From Bacillus glycinifermentans (lineage in GTDB: Bacteria; Bacillota; Bacilli; Bacillales; Bacillaceae): DNA of 64,000 nucleotides. The notes below the pieces were generated by a model. That model had not been told where the DNA came from. It did not search any database and saw only the letters and a program-made list of their open reading frames with translations. Positions 39,137-50,739 of the stretch are shown in pieces. Every line of letters begins with the position of its first letter. Positions within the stretch are counted from its first letter, which is position 1. A program made the translations under genes and the position numbers. The stretch lies in contig NZ_LECW02000004.1 of assembly GCF_001042475.2 (NCBI RefSeq), forward strand, positions 310,001 through 374,000, written 5' to 3'.

Positions 39137-39583
39137 TTAAGGTCGGCGCCTCGTTGTGTGATGGGGTTTTCGGGAACGGGGAGGGCCCAGTACCTCGCTG
39201 AGCACGATCCCTTGAACAACCGTGTTTTGATTCAGCTCGATCACGTGTTGTGCGGGTTTCGTCTGACGGCCGCTCTGCTTTTTCAATGCCCGTTCAACGG
39301 CGGGCATCGACCGCTCGACATCGGTTTTGATTCGCTCAAGCTCGCGCGCCATGTCGGTGCTCTTTTGCGCTGCCGCCGGCTGTGCCGCGGCTTTCCCGGT
39401 TGTCTTCTGGCGTTTTTCCGCATTCTTCGGCGCTTCTGTTTTTGGCCGTTCAGACGTTTTTTTGCGTCTAGCCTCTTCGTTGTCATCGTTTTTCCCCAAT
39501 TTGTTGAAAATGAAAGATATGATCCCGAGGATAACGGCCATGATGATCGGATTATCTACAATGATATCCAGTATATCCTGCAA
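39137..39583 (-). CDS. yqfB: Membrane-anchored basic protein YqfB
   Basis: 148-residue protein. One N-terminal membrane segment (residues 8-26, IIVDNPIIMAVILGIISF) precedes a highly charged, Lys/Arg/Ala-rich cytoplasmic tail with predicted coiled coil (ARELERIKTDVERSM). Function is unknown. It is third in the yqeZ-floA-yqfB operon, with which it shares SigW-type control. Confidence 0.82.
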   Translation of the reverse strand: MQDILDIIVDNPIIMAVILGIISFIFNKLGKNDDNEEARRKKTSERPKTEAPKNAEKRQKTTGKAAAQPAAAQKSTDMARELERIKTDVERSMPAVERALKKQSGRQTKPAQHVIELNQNTVVQGIVLSEVLGPPRSRKPHHTTRRRP

Positions 39584-39615
39584 TTTAGCTCCCTCCTGTT
39601 CATTCGGGGCTTTGT

Positions 39616-40608
39616 TTATTTATGATCCTCGTCAGACTGGTCTTTCGTCAGCTTCCCGAAGGAATCGCGCATCTCCGTGTCCGCATCGATGTTCTTCATA
39701 TTGAGGTAGTCCATGACGCCGATCTTGCCGCTGCGGAGGGCTTCAGACATGGCAAGCGGCACTTCCGCTTCGGCCTCAACCACTTTGGCGCGCATCTCTT
39801 CGACTTTGGCGCGCATTTCCTGTTCCTGGGCGACGGCCATCGCACGGCGCTCTTCCGCTTTTGCCTGCGCGATGTTTTTATCGGCTTCAGCCTGGTCGGT
39901 CTGAAGGATGGCTCCGATGTTTTTGCCGATGTCCACGTCAGCGATGTCGATCGAAAGGATTTCAAATGCGGTACCCGAGTCCAGGCCTTTGCTCAGTACG
40001 GTTTGGGAAATCATATCCGGATTTTCGAGCACTTTTTTATGGTTATCTGACGAACCGATCGTTGATACGATCCCTTCGCCTACGCGGGCGATGATCGTTT
40101 CCTCGCCGGCTCCCCCGACAAGACGGTCGATGTTCGCGCGCACCGTAATTCTCGCTTTTGCTTTTACCTCGATTCCGTCCATCGCCACACCCGCGATAAA
40201 CGGCGTTTCGATCACTTTCGGGTTAACGCTCATCTGAACCGCTTCAAGAACGTCGCGGCCTGCCAAATCAATCGCCGCACATCTGGCAAACGTCAATTCG
40301 ATGTTTGCCCGGTGAGCCGCAATCAGCGCGTTGACAACCCTGTCAACATTTCCTCCGGCAAGGTAGTGGCTTTCAAGCTGATTATTGGAAACATCCAATC
40401 CGGCTTTGTGCGCCTTGATCAACGGATTGACGACACGGCTCGGAATAACGCGGCGAAGCCTCATTCCGATCAGCGTGAAGATGCTGATTTTCACTCCTGC
40501 GGCCAAAGCCGAGATCCACAGCATTACAGGGACGAATGTAAAGAAGACGGCCAGTAGGATGACCCCTGCTGCGATTAATGCTAAAAGTAATAAAGTTGAC
40601 GGATCCAT
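39616..40608 (-). CDS. floA: Flotillin-like protein FloA
   Basis: 330-residue flotillin-like scaffold of membrane microdomains. Residues 5-45 hold hydrophobic segments that anchor it in the inner leaflet; a SPFH/band-7-like domain follows; the tail is an Ala/Glu-rich coiled coil with repeated EEMRAKV-type units (about 255-300). It works with the NfeD protein encoded just upstream. Strong AGGAGG start. Confidence 0.95.
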   Translation of the reverse strand: MDPSTLLLLALIAAGVILLAVFFTFVPVMLWISALAAGVKISIFTLIGMRLRRVIPSRVVNPLIKAHKAGLDVSNNQLESHYLAGGNVDRVVNALIAAHRANIELTFARCAAIDLAGRDVLEAVQMSVNPKVIETPFIAGVAMDGIEVKAKARITVRANIDRLVGGAGEETIIARVGEGIVSTIGSSDNHKKVLENPDMISQTVLSKGLDSGTAFEILSIDIADVDIGKNIGAILQTDQAEADKNIAQAKAEERRAMAVAQEQEMRAKVEEMRAKVVEAEAEVPLAMSEALRSGKIGVMDYLNMKNIDADTEMRDSFGKLTKDQSDEDHK

Positions 40609-40633
40609 AATGTTCCTCCTTCAAAATATAGGT

Positions 40634-41953
40634 TTATATTTCTCTCACGACGATCCGTGAGCCTTCCACTTTAATCACTTTGACTTTTTTGTCTTTTTCG
40701 GTAAACGAACCATCCGATACGACGTCAAGCCGTTCATCGTCAATGATGACCGTTCCGGCCGGCCTGAGCGCTGTTTGTGTGACGCCGATTTTTCCGATTA
40801 AATCGTGCCGGGTCACATTTGAGACATATCCGCTTTCCGTACTCGTTGAATCGGTTAAGATGAATTTCTTAAAAAATTTCATACGCTTTCCCAACACTTT
40901 CGTCAATAAAATGGATGCCGCTATCGAAACAGCAGTTGCAATCAAGATGGAGACGGCCATGACCTTAAAGCTTCCAGAGGCTAAAAAGAGGCTGGCGACG
41001 ACGGCGATAACGCCGATAATCCCTGCTATTCCGCCCGGCAGAAAAAGTTCTAAGATAATGAACACAATTCCGGCGATAAAGAGAAGAAGTGTTTCCATTC
41101 CCGCAAGACCTGCCACTAGATGGCCGTAGAAAAAGAGCATGAGCGCCGAAAGACCCATGAACCCCGGAATACCAAAGCCCGGAGAATACAGCTCGACCAT
41201 CAGTCCGAGACTTCCAATCGACAAAAGAATCGGAACAACGATCGGATGAGTGAGGAACCGCGCCACTTTTTCAGCGAAGCTGACTTCACCGTACTGAACC
41301 TTGGCATCTTCCAGGTTCAGTTTTTTCAAAAGGTCATCAAGGTTTTGGGCGGTTCCTTCCGAATACCCGACATCGAGCGCCTTGTCAGGACTCAAAGTCA
41401 AAAGCTTCCCCTTCGGCGCTCCGGCTTCTTTGGCGTCGACGTCTGCATCGGCCATCGCGAGTGCGTATTTCGGATCACGGCCGTTTTTTTTCGCCGCATC
41501 CTCCATTTCCGCCAGCCACAAAGATTCGGATTTTTTATCCGCTGCATTTCCGTTTGTATCGATGATCGCGGCAGCCCCCATTTTTCCGCCGGGCGCCATG
41601 TAGATATCATCAGCATTTAAGGCAAGGTACGCGCCCGCCGAAAGAGCCCTTCTGTTGACATAAGCGGTCACCGGAATGGCGGAGTTATGTATCGTATCGG
41701 CCATTTCAAGAGCAGCATCAACGGCTCCGCCCGGGGTATTGATATCGAGTATAATATGCTTGGCATTCATATCTTCTGCTTCCTGAAAGGACCGCTCAAG
41801 AAATTTAGAAAGTCCCTTTTCCACCGTTTCTTCGATCGGGATCACGTATACCGTGTCCCCAGATGCTTTTGCGGTCGAATGAACCCCTATTAATAAGGAT
41901 AAAACAAAGCCGCAGGCAAGGGCAACTAAAATTCTCAATTTATTCAGCAGCAA
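40634..41953 (-). CDS. yqeZ: NfeD-family membrane serine protease-like protein
   Basis: 439-residue NfeD protein. A signal peptide (residues 5-30) precedes a ClpP-class protease domain with INTPGGAVDAALEMADTI near 75 and RALSAGAYLALNAD near 105 (candidate catalytic Ser). Four to five membrane segments at about 230-360 and a C-terminal OB-fold NfeD domain follow (AGTVIIDDERLDVVS). It is first in the SigW-type operon and partners with FloA. Start codon TTG with AAGGAGGG upstream. Confidence 0.92.
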   Translation of the reverse strand: MLLNKLRILVALACGFVLSLLIGVHSTAKASGDTVYVIPIEETVEKGLSKFLERSFQEAEDMNAKHIILDINTPGGAVDAALEMADTIHNSAIPVTAYVNRRALSAGAYLALNADDIYMAPGGKMGAAAIIDTNGNAADKKSESLWLAEMEDAAKKNGRDPKYALAMADADVDAKEAGAPKGKLLTLSPDKALDVGYSEGTAQNLDDLLKKLNLEDAKVQYGEVSFAEKVARFLTHPIVVPILLSIGSLGLMVELYSPGFGIPGFMGLSALMLFFYGHLVAGLAGMETLLLFIAGIVFIILELFLPGGIAGIIGVIAVVASLFLASGSFKVMAVSILIATAVSIAASILLTKVLGKRMKFFKKFILTDSTSTESGYVSNVTRHDLIGKIGVTQTALRPAGTVIIDDERLDVVSDGSFTEKDKKVKVIKVEGSRIVVREI

Positions 41954-41992
41954 GGACTTCGATCCCTCCTTCCCCGATGATCATAATTTACA

Positions 41993-42019
41993 TACGGTAC
42001 AAATGTATCAAAGGTTTCA
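41993..42019 (-). promoter_or_regulatory. SigW-type promoter of the yqeZ-floA-yqfB operon
   Basis: TGAAAC (42014-42019), 17-nt spacer and CGTA (41993-41996) on the minus strand. This is the consensus for SigW, the cell-envelope stress sigma factor, and the operon is a known SigW target in B. subtilis. Confidence 0.85.
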
Positions 42020-42048
42020 ATTTCTTTTCTATTTTATGACCGTACAGC

Positions 42049-42083
42049 AAAAAAGACACCTTTCAGATGATGAAAGGTGTCTT
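42049..42083 (-). terminator. Terminator after rpsU-yqeY
   Basis: GACACCTTTCA and TGAAAGGTGTC pair perfectly around a 5-nt loop on the minus strand and are followed by TTTTTTG. Confidence 0.92.
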
Positions 42084-42092
42084 TGCTTTCTT

Positions 42093-42539
42093 TTAAGACA
42101 GTTGTTTGCTGACAAGCTTATTGACAAGGCTGCCGTCGGCTTTTCCTTTAACCTTCGGCATGATCGCGCTCATCACTTTGCCCATGTCCGCTTTTGAAGA
42201 AGCGCTGACTTCGGCAATCGTTTCATTGACGATGCCGAGCAGCTCGTCTTCTGAGAGCTGTTCGGGCATATAAGCTTCTAAAATGTCTAACTCTTTTTGA
42301 ACTTTATCTACTAAATCTGAACGATTAGCGTTTGAAAATTCATGGAGGGAGTCTTTACGCTGTTTTAATTCACGAGAAAGAACAGTCAGTTCTTCATCTT
42401 CGGTCAGCCTGTCTTTCTTAAGCTTGATTGCTTCGTTTTGAAGCGAAGCCTTCACCATTCGAACGACAGTCAGTTTGTCTTTCTCACGGTTTTTCATATA
42501 GAGCTTCATATCTTGATTCAGTCGCTCAAGAAGACTCAT
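42093..42539 (-). CDS. yqeY: GatB/Yqey-domain protein YqeY
   Basis: 148-residue helical protein of the GatB/YqeY family. Pattern: [20 protein letters not shown] start, then [21 protein letters not shown] near residue 95 and [15 protein letters not shown] near 125. The domain is also found at the end of GatB and may bind tRNA; the role of the free protein is unknown. It follows rpsU after 14 bases. Confidence 0.9.
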   Translation of the reverse strand: MSLLERLNQDMKLYMKNREKDKLTVVRMVKASLQNEAIKLKKDRLTEDEELTVLSRELKQRKDSLHEFSNANRSDLVDKVQKELDILEAYMPEQLSEDELLGIVNETIAEVSASSKADMGKVMSAIMPKVKGKADGSLVNKLVSKQLS

Positions 42540-42553
42540 AAATCCACCCTCTT

Positions 42554-42727
42554 TTAGTATTTGCGCTTTCTGGCAGCTTCAGACTTTTTCTTGCGTCTTA
42601 CGCTAGGTTTTTCATAAAATTCACGCTTTCTTGCTTCTTGCAAAGTACCTGTCTTTGATACACTGCGTTTGAAGCGACGAAGAGCATCTTCAAGCGATTC
42701 GTTTTTTCTAACGACCGTTTTTGACAT
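42554..42727 (-). CDS. rpsU: 30S ribosomal protein S21
   Basis: 57-residue small ribosomal subunit protein S21. It is highly basic and shows the family pattern [16 protein letters not shown] and the basic end [14 protein letters not shown]. The ATG at 42727 with GGAGGGA gives the usual length; longer open frame upstream is not coding. It heads the rpsU-yqeY operon. Confidence 0.97.
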   Translation of the reverse strand: MSKTVVRKNESLEDALRRFKRSVSKTGTLQEARKREFYEKPSVRRKKKSEAARKRKY

Positions 42728-42911
42728 TCTCTTTCCCTCCCTCCGAATACACCAATCGACTGCTTGTAAAAAGACATACATTGAAACATGTACTTTGACA
42801 TTATAATATAAGCCTTCGGTAAGGTCAACCAAACGGGATTGTTTTATTGTTAGTCATCATTCAGGCGGCTTGTCTGTATACATTTACAAAGGAGGCTAAT
42901 GCGAAAATCTG

Positions 42912-43841
42912 ATGATGATGTTTATCTTGTTTGTGTTTTTGATCGTTCTTTTTCTCGCCGGCATGAGCATGCTGAGACGGGGTCTGATTTCGCTGGCATT
43001 TGAAGAAATTGAAAAACGGCTGCTTTTTTTTACGGATCACCCTCTAAAAGCTTTTTTCGTCAGCATCGTATTTACGGGGATTTTGCAAAGCAGCTCCGCG
43101 TTCATGGTGATTGTCATCGGATTTGTCAGCGTGGGCGCCCTCTCGTTTAAACGTTCGATTCCGCTCATTTTAGGGACGAACATCGGCTCTACATTCACGA
43201 CGGAATTTTTAGCTGTGAAGCTGGAATTTTTGGTTGTTTTTCTTTTTGCTCTGGGAGCGCTCCTTTTGATCACAAGAAAATCCCCTTTTCAAAATGCGGG
43301 GGTGAGCATGATCGGTTTAGGCGTGATTTTTTTCTGCATCAACGGATTCAGCCGCCTTGCCGTGCCGTTGTCGCGCCTCGACTCGGGCGCATATATCGTA
43401 CATCTTGTCGAACATTCCACAATCAATGCTTTTATGATCGGGACGGTGCTCACCGCCATCATCCATTCGAGCTCCGCCTGTATCGGCATCCTGATGAGCT
43501 TCATGGATCAGGGGGTTATCGGACTGACCGAGGCGATGAGCGTTGTGCTCGGCTCTAACATCGGGACATGCATCACGGCCGTCATGGCTTCTGTTAAAGG
43601 CGGCACTGCCGCCAGGCAAACGGCTTATGCCCATGTTGTGTTTAACCTGATCGGGGCGGCGGCCGTTTATCCTGCGCTTTCATCCATAACCGGTTTGATT
43701 TCAGGCCTGTCCGAGAGCCCGGCTCAGCAGATCGCCCATTTCAGCCTGTTATTTAACGTTGTCACAGCCGTTCTTTTTTTGCCCCTGACCAATGTTTTTC
43801 ATTCGTTTATTATGTTTCTGATCCCAAACCGAAACCGCTAA
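42912..43841 (+). CDS. yqeW: Na+/Pi-cotransporter family protein YqeW
   Basis: 309-residue membrane protein with eight or nine hydrophobic segments and the two inverted family repeats: GILQSSSAFMVIVIGFV near residue 55 and AIIHSSSACIGILMSF near 185, plus GTNIGSTFTT and GSNIGTCITA. It is a probable sodium-dependent phosphate transporter. The start is uncertain: AAAGGAGG (42889-42895) lies 16 bases before the ATG at 42912, and the well-spaced ATG at 42899 is in another frame. Confidence 0.82.
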   Translation: MMMFILFVFLIVLFLAGMSMLRRGLISLAFEEIEKRLLFFTDHPLKAFFVSIVFTGILQSSSAFMVIVIGFVSVGALSFKRSIPLILGTNIGSTFTTEFLAVKLEFLVVFLFALGALLLITRKSPFQNAGVSMIGLGVIFFCINGFSRLAVPLSRLDSGAYIVHLVEHSTINAFMIGTVLTAIIHSSSACIGILMSFMDQGVIGLTEAMSVVLGSNIGTCITAVMASVKGGTAARQTAYAHVVFNLIGAAAVYPALSSITGLISGLSESPAQQIAHFSLLFNVVTAVLFLPLTNVFHSFIMFLIPNRNR

Positions 43842-43877
43842 TGATGATATAGTTTAGTAAAAAGGCGGTGAGAAAAA

Positions 43878-44417
43878 ATGTCCAGCAGGCGTGTGAAAAT
43901 AAGAAAAGCTGTTTCAGCCGATGCTAAAGGAATCGCCCGGGTACATGTCGACAGCTGGAAAACGACGTATGCCGATATCGTTCCGGACGAATACTTGCAG
44001 AATCTAGCATATGAAAATCAGGAACAGTTATGGGTCAACAACATCCCTCAGGGCGGTGTGTACGTCGCAGAAAACGGCGACGGGGAAAACGTCGGGTTTT
44101 CATCCGGCGGTGCAGAAAGAAGCGGCAAATACAGCGGGTATGACGGGGAGTTATATTCCATTTATATTTTAAAAGATCATCAAGGACAGGGTATTGGAAG
44201 AGCTCTTTTTAAACCGGTCATTGATGAACTAAAAAGAATGCGTATCAGCTCTATGATTGTTCTTGTCTTGGAAGAAAATGCATCCCGTCAATTTTATGAA
44301 GCGCTCGGCGGTCAAAAAATCGATGCTGTCGAAGTCGAGATCGGGGAAAGGAAACTTTCTGAACTTGTGTATGGCTGGGAAGATATTCGAAAAATCCAGG
44401 GTTCTCTCCTCCAATAA
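43878..44417 (+). CDS. GNAT-family N-acetyltransferase
   Basis: 179-residue GNAT acetyltransferase. The N-terminal IRKAVSADAKGIARVHVDSW is followed by the acetyl-CoA loop LKDHQGQGIGRALFKPV near residue 100 and ENASRQFYEALGGQKI near 136. The substrate is not known. It follows yqeW on the same strand after 36 bases. I do not recall this gene here in B. subtilis, so it may be a species-level addition. Confidence 0.85.
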   Translation: MSSRRVKIRKAVSADAKGIARVHVDSWKTTYADIVPDEYLQNLAYENQEQLWVNNIPQGGVYVAENGDGENVGFSSGGAERSGKYSGYDGELYSIYILKDHQGQGIGRALFKPVIDELKRMRISSMIVLVLEENASRQFYEALGGQKIDAVEVEIGERKLSELVYGWEDIRKIQGSLLQ

Positions 44418-44428
44418 ATGCGCTTTAT

Positions 44429-44466
44429 AAAAAAGCCGGTACACCTTTTTGGCGAACCGGCTTTTC
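44429..44466. terminator. Bidirectional terminator between the GNAT gene and mtaB
   Basis: AAAAGCCGGT and ACCGGCTTTT form a perfect 10-bp stem around a 15-nt loop, with A and T ends. Confidence 0.88.
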
Positions 44467-44472
44467 AAACAT

Positions 44473-45828
44473 TTAAGATGAAAGACGCATGCTTTCAGGA
44501 ACGTCTTCGTCCACGATACGGACGAACTGTCCTTTATTATACGGATAGCCCGCTTCTGCGATTTTCACTTTCACAAGCTGTCCGATCAAGTCTTCAGATC
44601 CTTCGAATACAACTTTCATATAATTGTCGGTATAGCCGACATATAAGTTGTCTTCACCCGTTTCCGTAAACCGCTCCTCAGGAATGATCTCGAGAACCTC
44701 TCCTTCGTAGTCTGACGCATATTCTTTTGCAAGCTGGTCTGACAGGGCAATCAATTTGTGAACCCGTTCGTTTTTCACGTTTTCGTCAACCTGATTGTCC
44801 ATGCGCGCGGCAGGGGTACCCGTCCGCTTGCTGTACGGGAAGACGTGGAGCTCTGAAAATTTGTGTTCTTTAATGAAGTTATACGTCTCCATGAACTCTT
44901 CTTCCGTTTCCCCCGGAAAACCGACGATGACGTCAGATGTGACCGCAAGTCCAGGGAGTGCTTTTTTAAGTTTTGTTAAACGGTCTGCGAAAAATTCCAT
45001 CGTATATTTTCTTCTCATTCGTTTCAGCACGCTGTTGGAACCCGACTGAAGCGGAATGTGCAAGTGTCTGACGATTTTGTCGGAGCTGTCGAGCACTTCG
45101 ATGACTTCATCGGTAATCTGGCTTGCTTCAATGGATGAGATGCGGATTCTTTTCAGGCCTTTTACACGGCTGTCCAATTCTCTTAAAAGCTGTGCAAAGT
45201 TGTAATCTTTCATATCTTCTCCGTACCCGCCGGTATGAATTCCGGTCAGGACGATTTCTTTATAGCCTGCATCGACAAGCTGCTGCGCCTGGCGGATGAC
45301 TTCTTCCGGATCACGGGAGCGGAGAAGGCCGCGCGCCCACGGAATGATGCAGAACGTGCAGAAATTGTTGCAGCCTTCCTGAATCTTCAAAGAAGCACGC
45401 GTCCGGTCGGTAAACGCCGGAACGTCAAGCTCTTCAAACACCCTGGCTTTCATGATGTTGCCGACGCCGTTGATCGGCTGCCTTTCTTCTTTGTATTGCT
45501 CGATATATCCAAGCATTTTTTCGCGGTCCTGTGTACCGACGACGATGTCTACTCCGGGGATCGCCATGACTTCCGCAGGTGAAGTCTGAGCATAGCAGCC
45601 GGTTACGCAAATAACGGCGTCGGGATTGTGACGGATCGCCCGTCTGATCACCTGGCGGCTTTTTTTATCGCCTGTATTTGTGACAGTGCATGTATTAATG
45701 ACGTATACGTCAGCTCTCGTTTCAAATTCTTTTCTTTCATAGCCGGCTTCTTTAAAAAGCTGCCAGATCGCTTCAGTTTCATAATGGTTGACCTTGCAGC
45801 CTAGGGTATGAAATGCAACGGTTGCCAT
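44473..45828 (-). CDS. mtaB: tRNA t6A37 methylthiotransferase MtaB
   Basis: 451-residue radical-SAM methylthiotransferase, formerly YqeV. It converts t6A to ms2t6A at tRNA position 37. The N-terminal cluster Cys residues lie in TLGCKVN, INTCTVT and VTGCYAQ; the radical-SAM motif is GCNNFCTFCIIPWARG near residue 145; a TRAM domain ends the protein. It is last in the dnaK operon row, 2 bases after rsmE. Confidence 0.95.
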   Translation of the reverse strand: MATVAFHTLGCKVNHYETEAIWQLFKEAGYERKEFETRADVYVINTCTVTNTGDKKSRQVIRRAIRHNPDAVICVTGCYAQTSPAEVMAIPGVDIVVGTQDREKMLGYIEQYKEERQPINGVGNIMKARVFEELDVPAFTDRTRASLKIQEGCNNFCTFCIIPWARGLLRSRDPEEVIRQAQQLVDAGYKEIVLTGIHTGGYGEDMKDYNFAQLLRELDSRVKGLKRIRISSIEASQITDEVIEVLDSSDKIVRHLHIPLQSGSNSVLKRMRRKYTMEFFADRLTKLKKALPGLAVTSDVIVGFPGETEEEFMETYNFIKEHKFSELHVFPYSKRTGTPAARMDNQVDENVKNERVHKLIALSDQLAKEYASDYEGEVLEIIPEERFTETGEDNLYVGYTDNYMKVVFEGSEDLIGQLVKVKIAEAGYPYNKGQFVRIVDEDVPESMRLSS

Positions 45829-45830
45829 TG

Positions 45831-46598
45831 TTATTCACCTCTTAGTAACTCTGTATGATAGGAAACTGCCGCTAAAGCGTAAAGCGGCGCGGTTTCCGCC
45901 CTTAAAATGCGGGGACCGAGCCCGCAGGCGAGAGCGCCTTTTTCCTTGAGCGCTTCGATTTCGCCTTCTGAAAAGCCGCCTTCCGGACCAAACACCATTA
46001 GCAGGGAAGAACCTTCCGGCAGATCTTTAATCACAGACTGAAACCCGCTGTTTTCTCCTTGTTTCGATGACTCTTCGTATGCAACGACACATTTATCGAA
46101 GCTTGGAAGGCTTTCAAGCAAGCCTTGAAACGTATGGACGCGCTCCACTTCGGGAATTTTGTTTCTGTGGGACTGTTCCGCAGCTTCCTTGGCGATTTTC
46201 GCCCACCTTTCCCGTTTTTTCTTCGCCTTTTTTTCGTCGAGCTTGACGACTGACCGCGACGCTGCAAAAGGCAAAAACGAGCTGGCGCCGAGCTCTGTGC
46301 CTTTTTGAATGATCCATTCGAGCTTATCGCCTTTCGGGAGGCCGTTTGCGATGTGGACGCGAATCGGGAGCTCGCGATTTTTCCCTGTCCAGTCCACAAC
46401 GCTTAAATTAACCTCTTCTTTTGACAAAGATTCGATTCGGCATTCGGCTTCATGGCCGTCCTTTGCACAGCACACGACATGGTCGCCGGGCGACATTCTC
46501 ATCACATTTGCGATATGGTGGACGTCCTCTCCTTTGATGACGATGGCGGAAGATGCTGCGATCTCTTGTTTTGTTTGTTCGATAAAATATCGTTGCAT
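45831..46598 (-). CDS. rsmE: 16S rRNA (uracil-1498-N3)-methyltransferase
   Basis: 255-residue SPOUT-class methyltransferase (RsmE, YqeU). A PUA-like N-terminal domain (to about 70) is followed by the knot region with LLMVFGPEGGFSEGEIEAL near residue 195 and LGPRILRAETAPLYAL near 225, which binds SAM. It methylates U1498 of 16S rRNA. It lies 24 bases after prmA. Confidence 0.95.
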   Translation of the reverse strand: MQRYFIEQTKQEIAASSAIVIKGEDVHHIANVMRMSPGDHVVCCAKDGHEAECRIESLSKEEVNLSVVDWTGKNRELPIRVHIANGLPKGDKLEWIIQKGTELGASSFLPFAASRSVVKLDEKKAKKKRERWAKIAKEAAEQSHRNKIPEVERVHTFQGLLESLPSFDKCVVAYEESSKQGENSGFQSVIKDLPEGSSLLMVFGPEGGFSEGEIEALKEKGALACGLGPRILRAETAPLYALAAVSYHTELLRGE

Positions 46599-46622
46599 AC
46601 GCTTTTAGACACCTACTAACGA

Positions 46623-47558
46623 TTATTTTTTGGCGATGATGCTGACCCAGTCCTCCATTGACAGCACTTCAATGATCGTGAATCCTTCTTTTAGAAGAGC
46701 GTCTTTGACTTCCTGCTTTTTCTGCTGGATGATTCCCGACGTGATAAAGTAGCCATCTTGTTTCAGCAGGCTGTAGGCTTGCTTTGTGAAACGAAGTATG
46801 ACCTCGGCTAAAATATTGGCGACGATGACGTCTTTTTCTCCCGCGACTCCGTCGAGCAGGTTGTTTTGCTTGATCTCGATGCGATCGCTGACTTTATTGA
46901 GCTTGGAATTCAGACGGGCGCTTTCGACGGCCACCGGATCAAGGTCGTACGCCTCTACCCGGTCAGCGCGGAGCATGGCGGAAGCGATGCTCAAAATGCC
47001 CGTTCCCGTACCGACGTCCACGACCGAATCTCCTTCTTTTACATACCTCTCAAGCGCCTGTATGCAAAGGACCGTCGTCGGATGCGTGCCTGTTCCGAAT
47101 GCCATGCCCGGATCCATCTCGATGATCAGCTCATCCGTATGAACCGGCGTATACTCTTCCCATGTCGGAACAATCGTAAATTTCTCGGAAATCTTAACGG
47201 GATGATAATATTTTTTCCAGGCTGTCGCCCATTCTTCTTCATTCACTTCACTGATGGTAATTTTATTTCTTCCAAGGTCAATATCATAGAGCAGAAGGTT
47301 GTTAATCGTTTCCTTGATTCCTTCTACGGTTTCTCCCAAAAAGCTGTTGATCGGGAGATACGCTTTGATAATGACCCCTTCATCAGGGTAATCATTGGGG
47401 TCGAGCTGGTAGATTTCTCCGTACACATTCTCACGTTCTTTTGTTAAATCAAGCGGATCTTCAATTACCACTCCACTCGCACCGGCTTCATGCAAAATAT
47501 TTGAGATGGGCTCCACCGCTTCATTTGTCGTGTGAATGCAAATTTCGGACCATTTCAT
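46623..47558 (-). CDS. prmA: Ribosomal protein L11 methyltransferase
   Basis: 311-residue PrmA. It trimethylates ribosomal protein L11. The SAM loop [16 protein letters not shown] lies near residue 175, preceded by [14 protein letters not shown], and [12 protein letters not shown] is motif IV. The N-terminal ferredoxin-like domain recognises L11. It is encoded 23 bases after dnaJ in the heat-shock operon. Confidence 0.96.
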   Translation of the reverse strand: MKWSEICIHTTNEAVEPISNILHEAGASGVVIEDPLDLTKERENVYGEIYQLDPNDYPDEGVIIKAYLPINSFLGETVEGIKETINNLLLYDIDLGRNKITISEVNEEEWATAWKKYYHPVKISEKFTIVPTWEEYTPVHTDELIIEMDPGMAFGTGTHPTTVLCIQALERYVKEGDSVVDVGTGTGILSIASAMLRADRVEAYDLDPVAVESARLNSKLNKVSDRIEIKQNNLLDGVAGEKDVIVANILAEVILRFTKQAYSLLKQDGYFITSGIIQQKKQEVKDALLKEGFTIIEVLSMEDWVSIIAKK

Positions 47559-47581
47559 ACTACCAACTCCTCATCCAATCA

Positions 47582-48709
47582 TTAATCACCTTTAAAGGCG
47601 CGTTTTACTTTGTCAAAAAAACTCATTTCCTGTTCATCCGGCACATTTCCGCTCACTTCTGCGAACTCGCGGAGAATGTTTTTCTGGGCTTCCGTTAAAT
47701 TGGTCGGCGTGACCACACGGACGACAATGTGCTGATCGCCTTGACCATATCCGCGGACATTTTGCACGCCTTTTCCTTTTAAGCGGAACTTTGTACCCGT
47801 TTGCGTTCCTGCGGGAACCTTTAATTTCACTTTTCCGTAAAGAGTGGGCACTTCGATTTCGTCCCCGAGCGCAGCCTGTGCGAAGGTCAAAGGCATCTCG
47901 CAGTAAATGTCATCTCCGTCGCGCTCGAAAAATTCGTGCTCGCGAACGCGGAAAACGACGAATAAGTCACCAGACGGTCCGCCGTTTATGCCTGGTTCAC
48001 CCTGTCCGGCGACCCGAAGCTGCTGGCCGTCATCCACGCCTGCCGGAATGGTGACATTGATTTTTTTGCGTTTTTTCACTTTTCCTGTGCCGCCGCACGT
48101 TGAACACTTATGCTTAATTTGCTTTCCGGTACCGTTGCAATAATGACAAACTCTTCGGTTGACGACTTTGCCGAAAGGTGTCGACTGCTCCATGTTCAGC
48201 TGGCCAGACCCTCCGCAGTGTGAGCAAGTTTCCGGTTTTGTTCCCGGTTTTGCACCTGAGCCGTGGCATGTTTCACACGTTTCCTCGCGCGGGATTTCGA
48301 TCGTCGTCTCTTTTCCGAAAGCAGCTTCTTCAAAGGACAATGTCATCGTATATTGCAGGTCTGCTCCCTGCCGCGGGGCATTCGGGTCTCTTCTCCGTGT
48401 GCCGCCTCCGAATATGCTTGAGAAAATATCGTCAAAACCGAAGCCGCCGAAGTCGCCTCCGCCGAAACCTCCGCCGCCGAATCCCTGATTTGGATCGGTA
48501 TGGCCGAATTGGTCGTAGTGCGAACGTTTTTGATCATCGGAAAGCGTTTCGTATGCTTCCTTGACTTCTTTGAATTTATCAGCCGCTCCTGCTTCTTTGT
48601 TAATATCCGGGTGATATTTTTTGGAAAGCTTGCGGTAAGCTTTTTTTATCTCATCTTTTGAAGCGCTCTTACTTACCCCAAGCACCTCATAGTAATCACG
48701 CTTACTCAT
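47582..48709 (-). CDS. dnaJ: Chaperone protein DnaJ
   Basis: 375-residue type I Hsp40. The J domain (1-70) has the HPD triad at 33-35; a Gly/Phe-rich linker with [19 protein letters not shown] follows; the zinc domain has four CxxCxGxG repeats ([32 protein letters not shown], about 145-210); the C-terminal substrate domains follow. It stimulates the DnaK ATPase. A hairpin lies between it and dnaK. Confidence 0.97.
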   Translation of the reverse strand: MSKRDYYEVLGVSKSASKDEIKKAYRKLSKKYHPDINKEAGAADKFKEVKEAYETLSDDQKRSHYDQFGHTDPNQGFGGGGFGGGDFGGFGFDDIFSSIFGGGTRRRDPNAPRQGADLQYTMTLSFEEAAFGKETTIEIPREETCETCHGSGAKPGTKPETCSHCGGSGQLNMEQSTPFGKVVNRRVCHYCNGTGKQIKHKCSTCGGTGKVKKRKKINVTIPAGVDDGQQLRVAGQGEPGINGGPSGDLFVVFRVREHEFFERDGDDIYCEMPLTFAQAALGDEIEVPTLYGKVKLKVPAGTQTGTKFRLKGKGVQNVRGYGQGDQHIVVRVVTPTNLTEAQKNILREFAEVSGNVPDEQEMSFFDKVKRAFKGD

Positions 48710-48796
48710 CTCTTCACACTCCCGATTTTCTCACATAAATTAGATTGTATCATTTCAAATTATGTTTTTTCAATTCCTTTTGTCCTTAAGGAAGAA

Positions 48797-48832
48797 AAAA
48801 GTCAAAGTCAAGAGATCCTGACTTTGACTTTT
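48797..48832 (-). terminator. Hairpin between dnaK and dnaJ
   Basis: AAAGTCAAAGTCAGGA pairs with TCTTGACTTTGACTTT on the minus strand and is followed by TTTC. It probably ends part of the transcripts after dnaK, lowering dnaJ and downstream gene levels, or protects 3' ends. Confidence 0.75.
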
Positions 48833-48883
48833 ATCGTCATGTGCCATGCTTAGGCAATACCCGCACAGCCGATTCTATTGTTC

Positions 48884-50731
<1,848 letters not shown>

Positions 50732-50739
50732 CTATGTAG

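Noticed and set aside
42889-42950. Short gene starting at the ATG at 42899
   Set aside because: Good spacing, but the translation shows no family pattern and overlaps the membrane segment of yqeW; kept only as a finding on the yqeW start.
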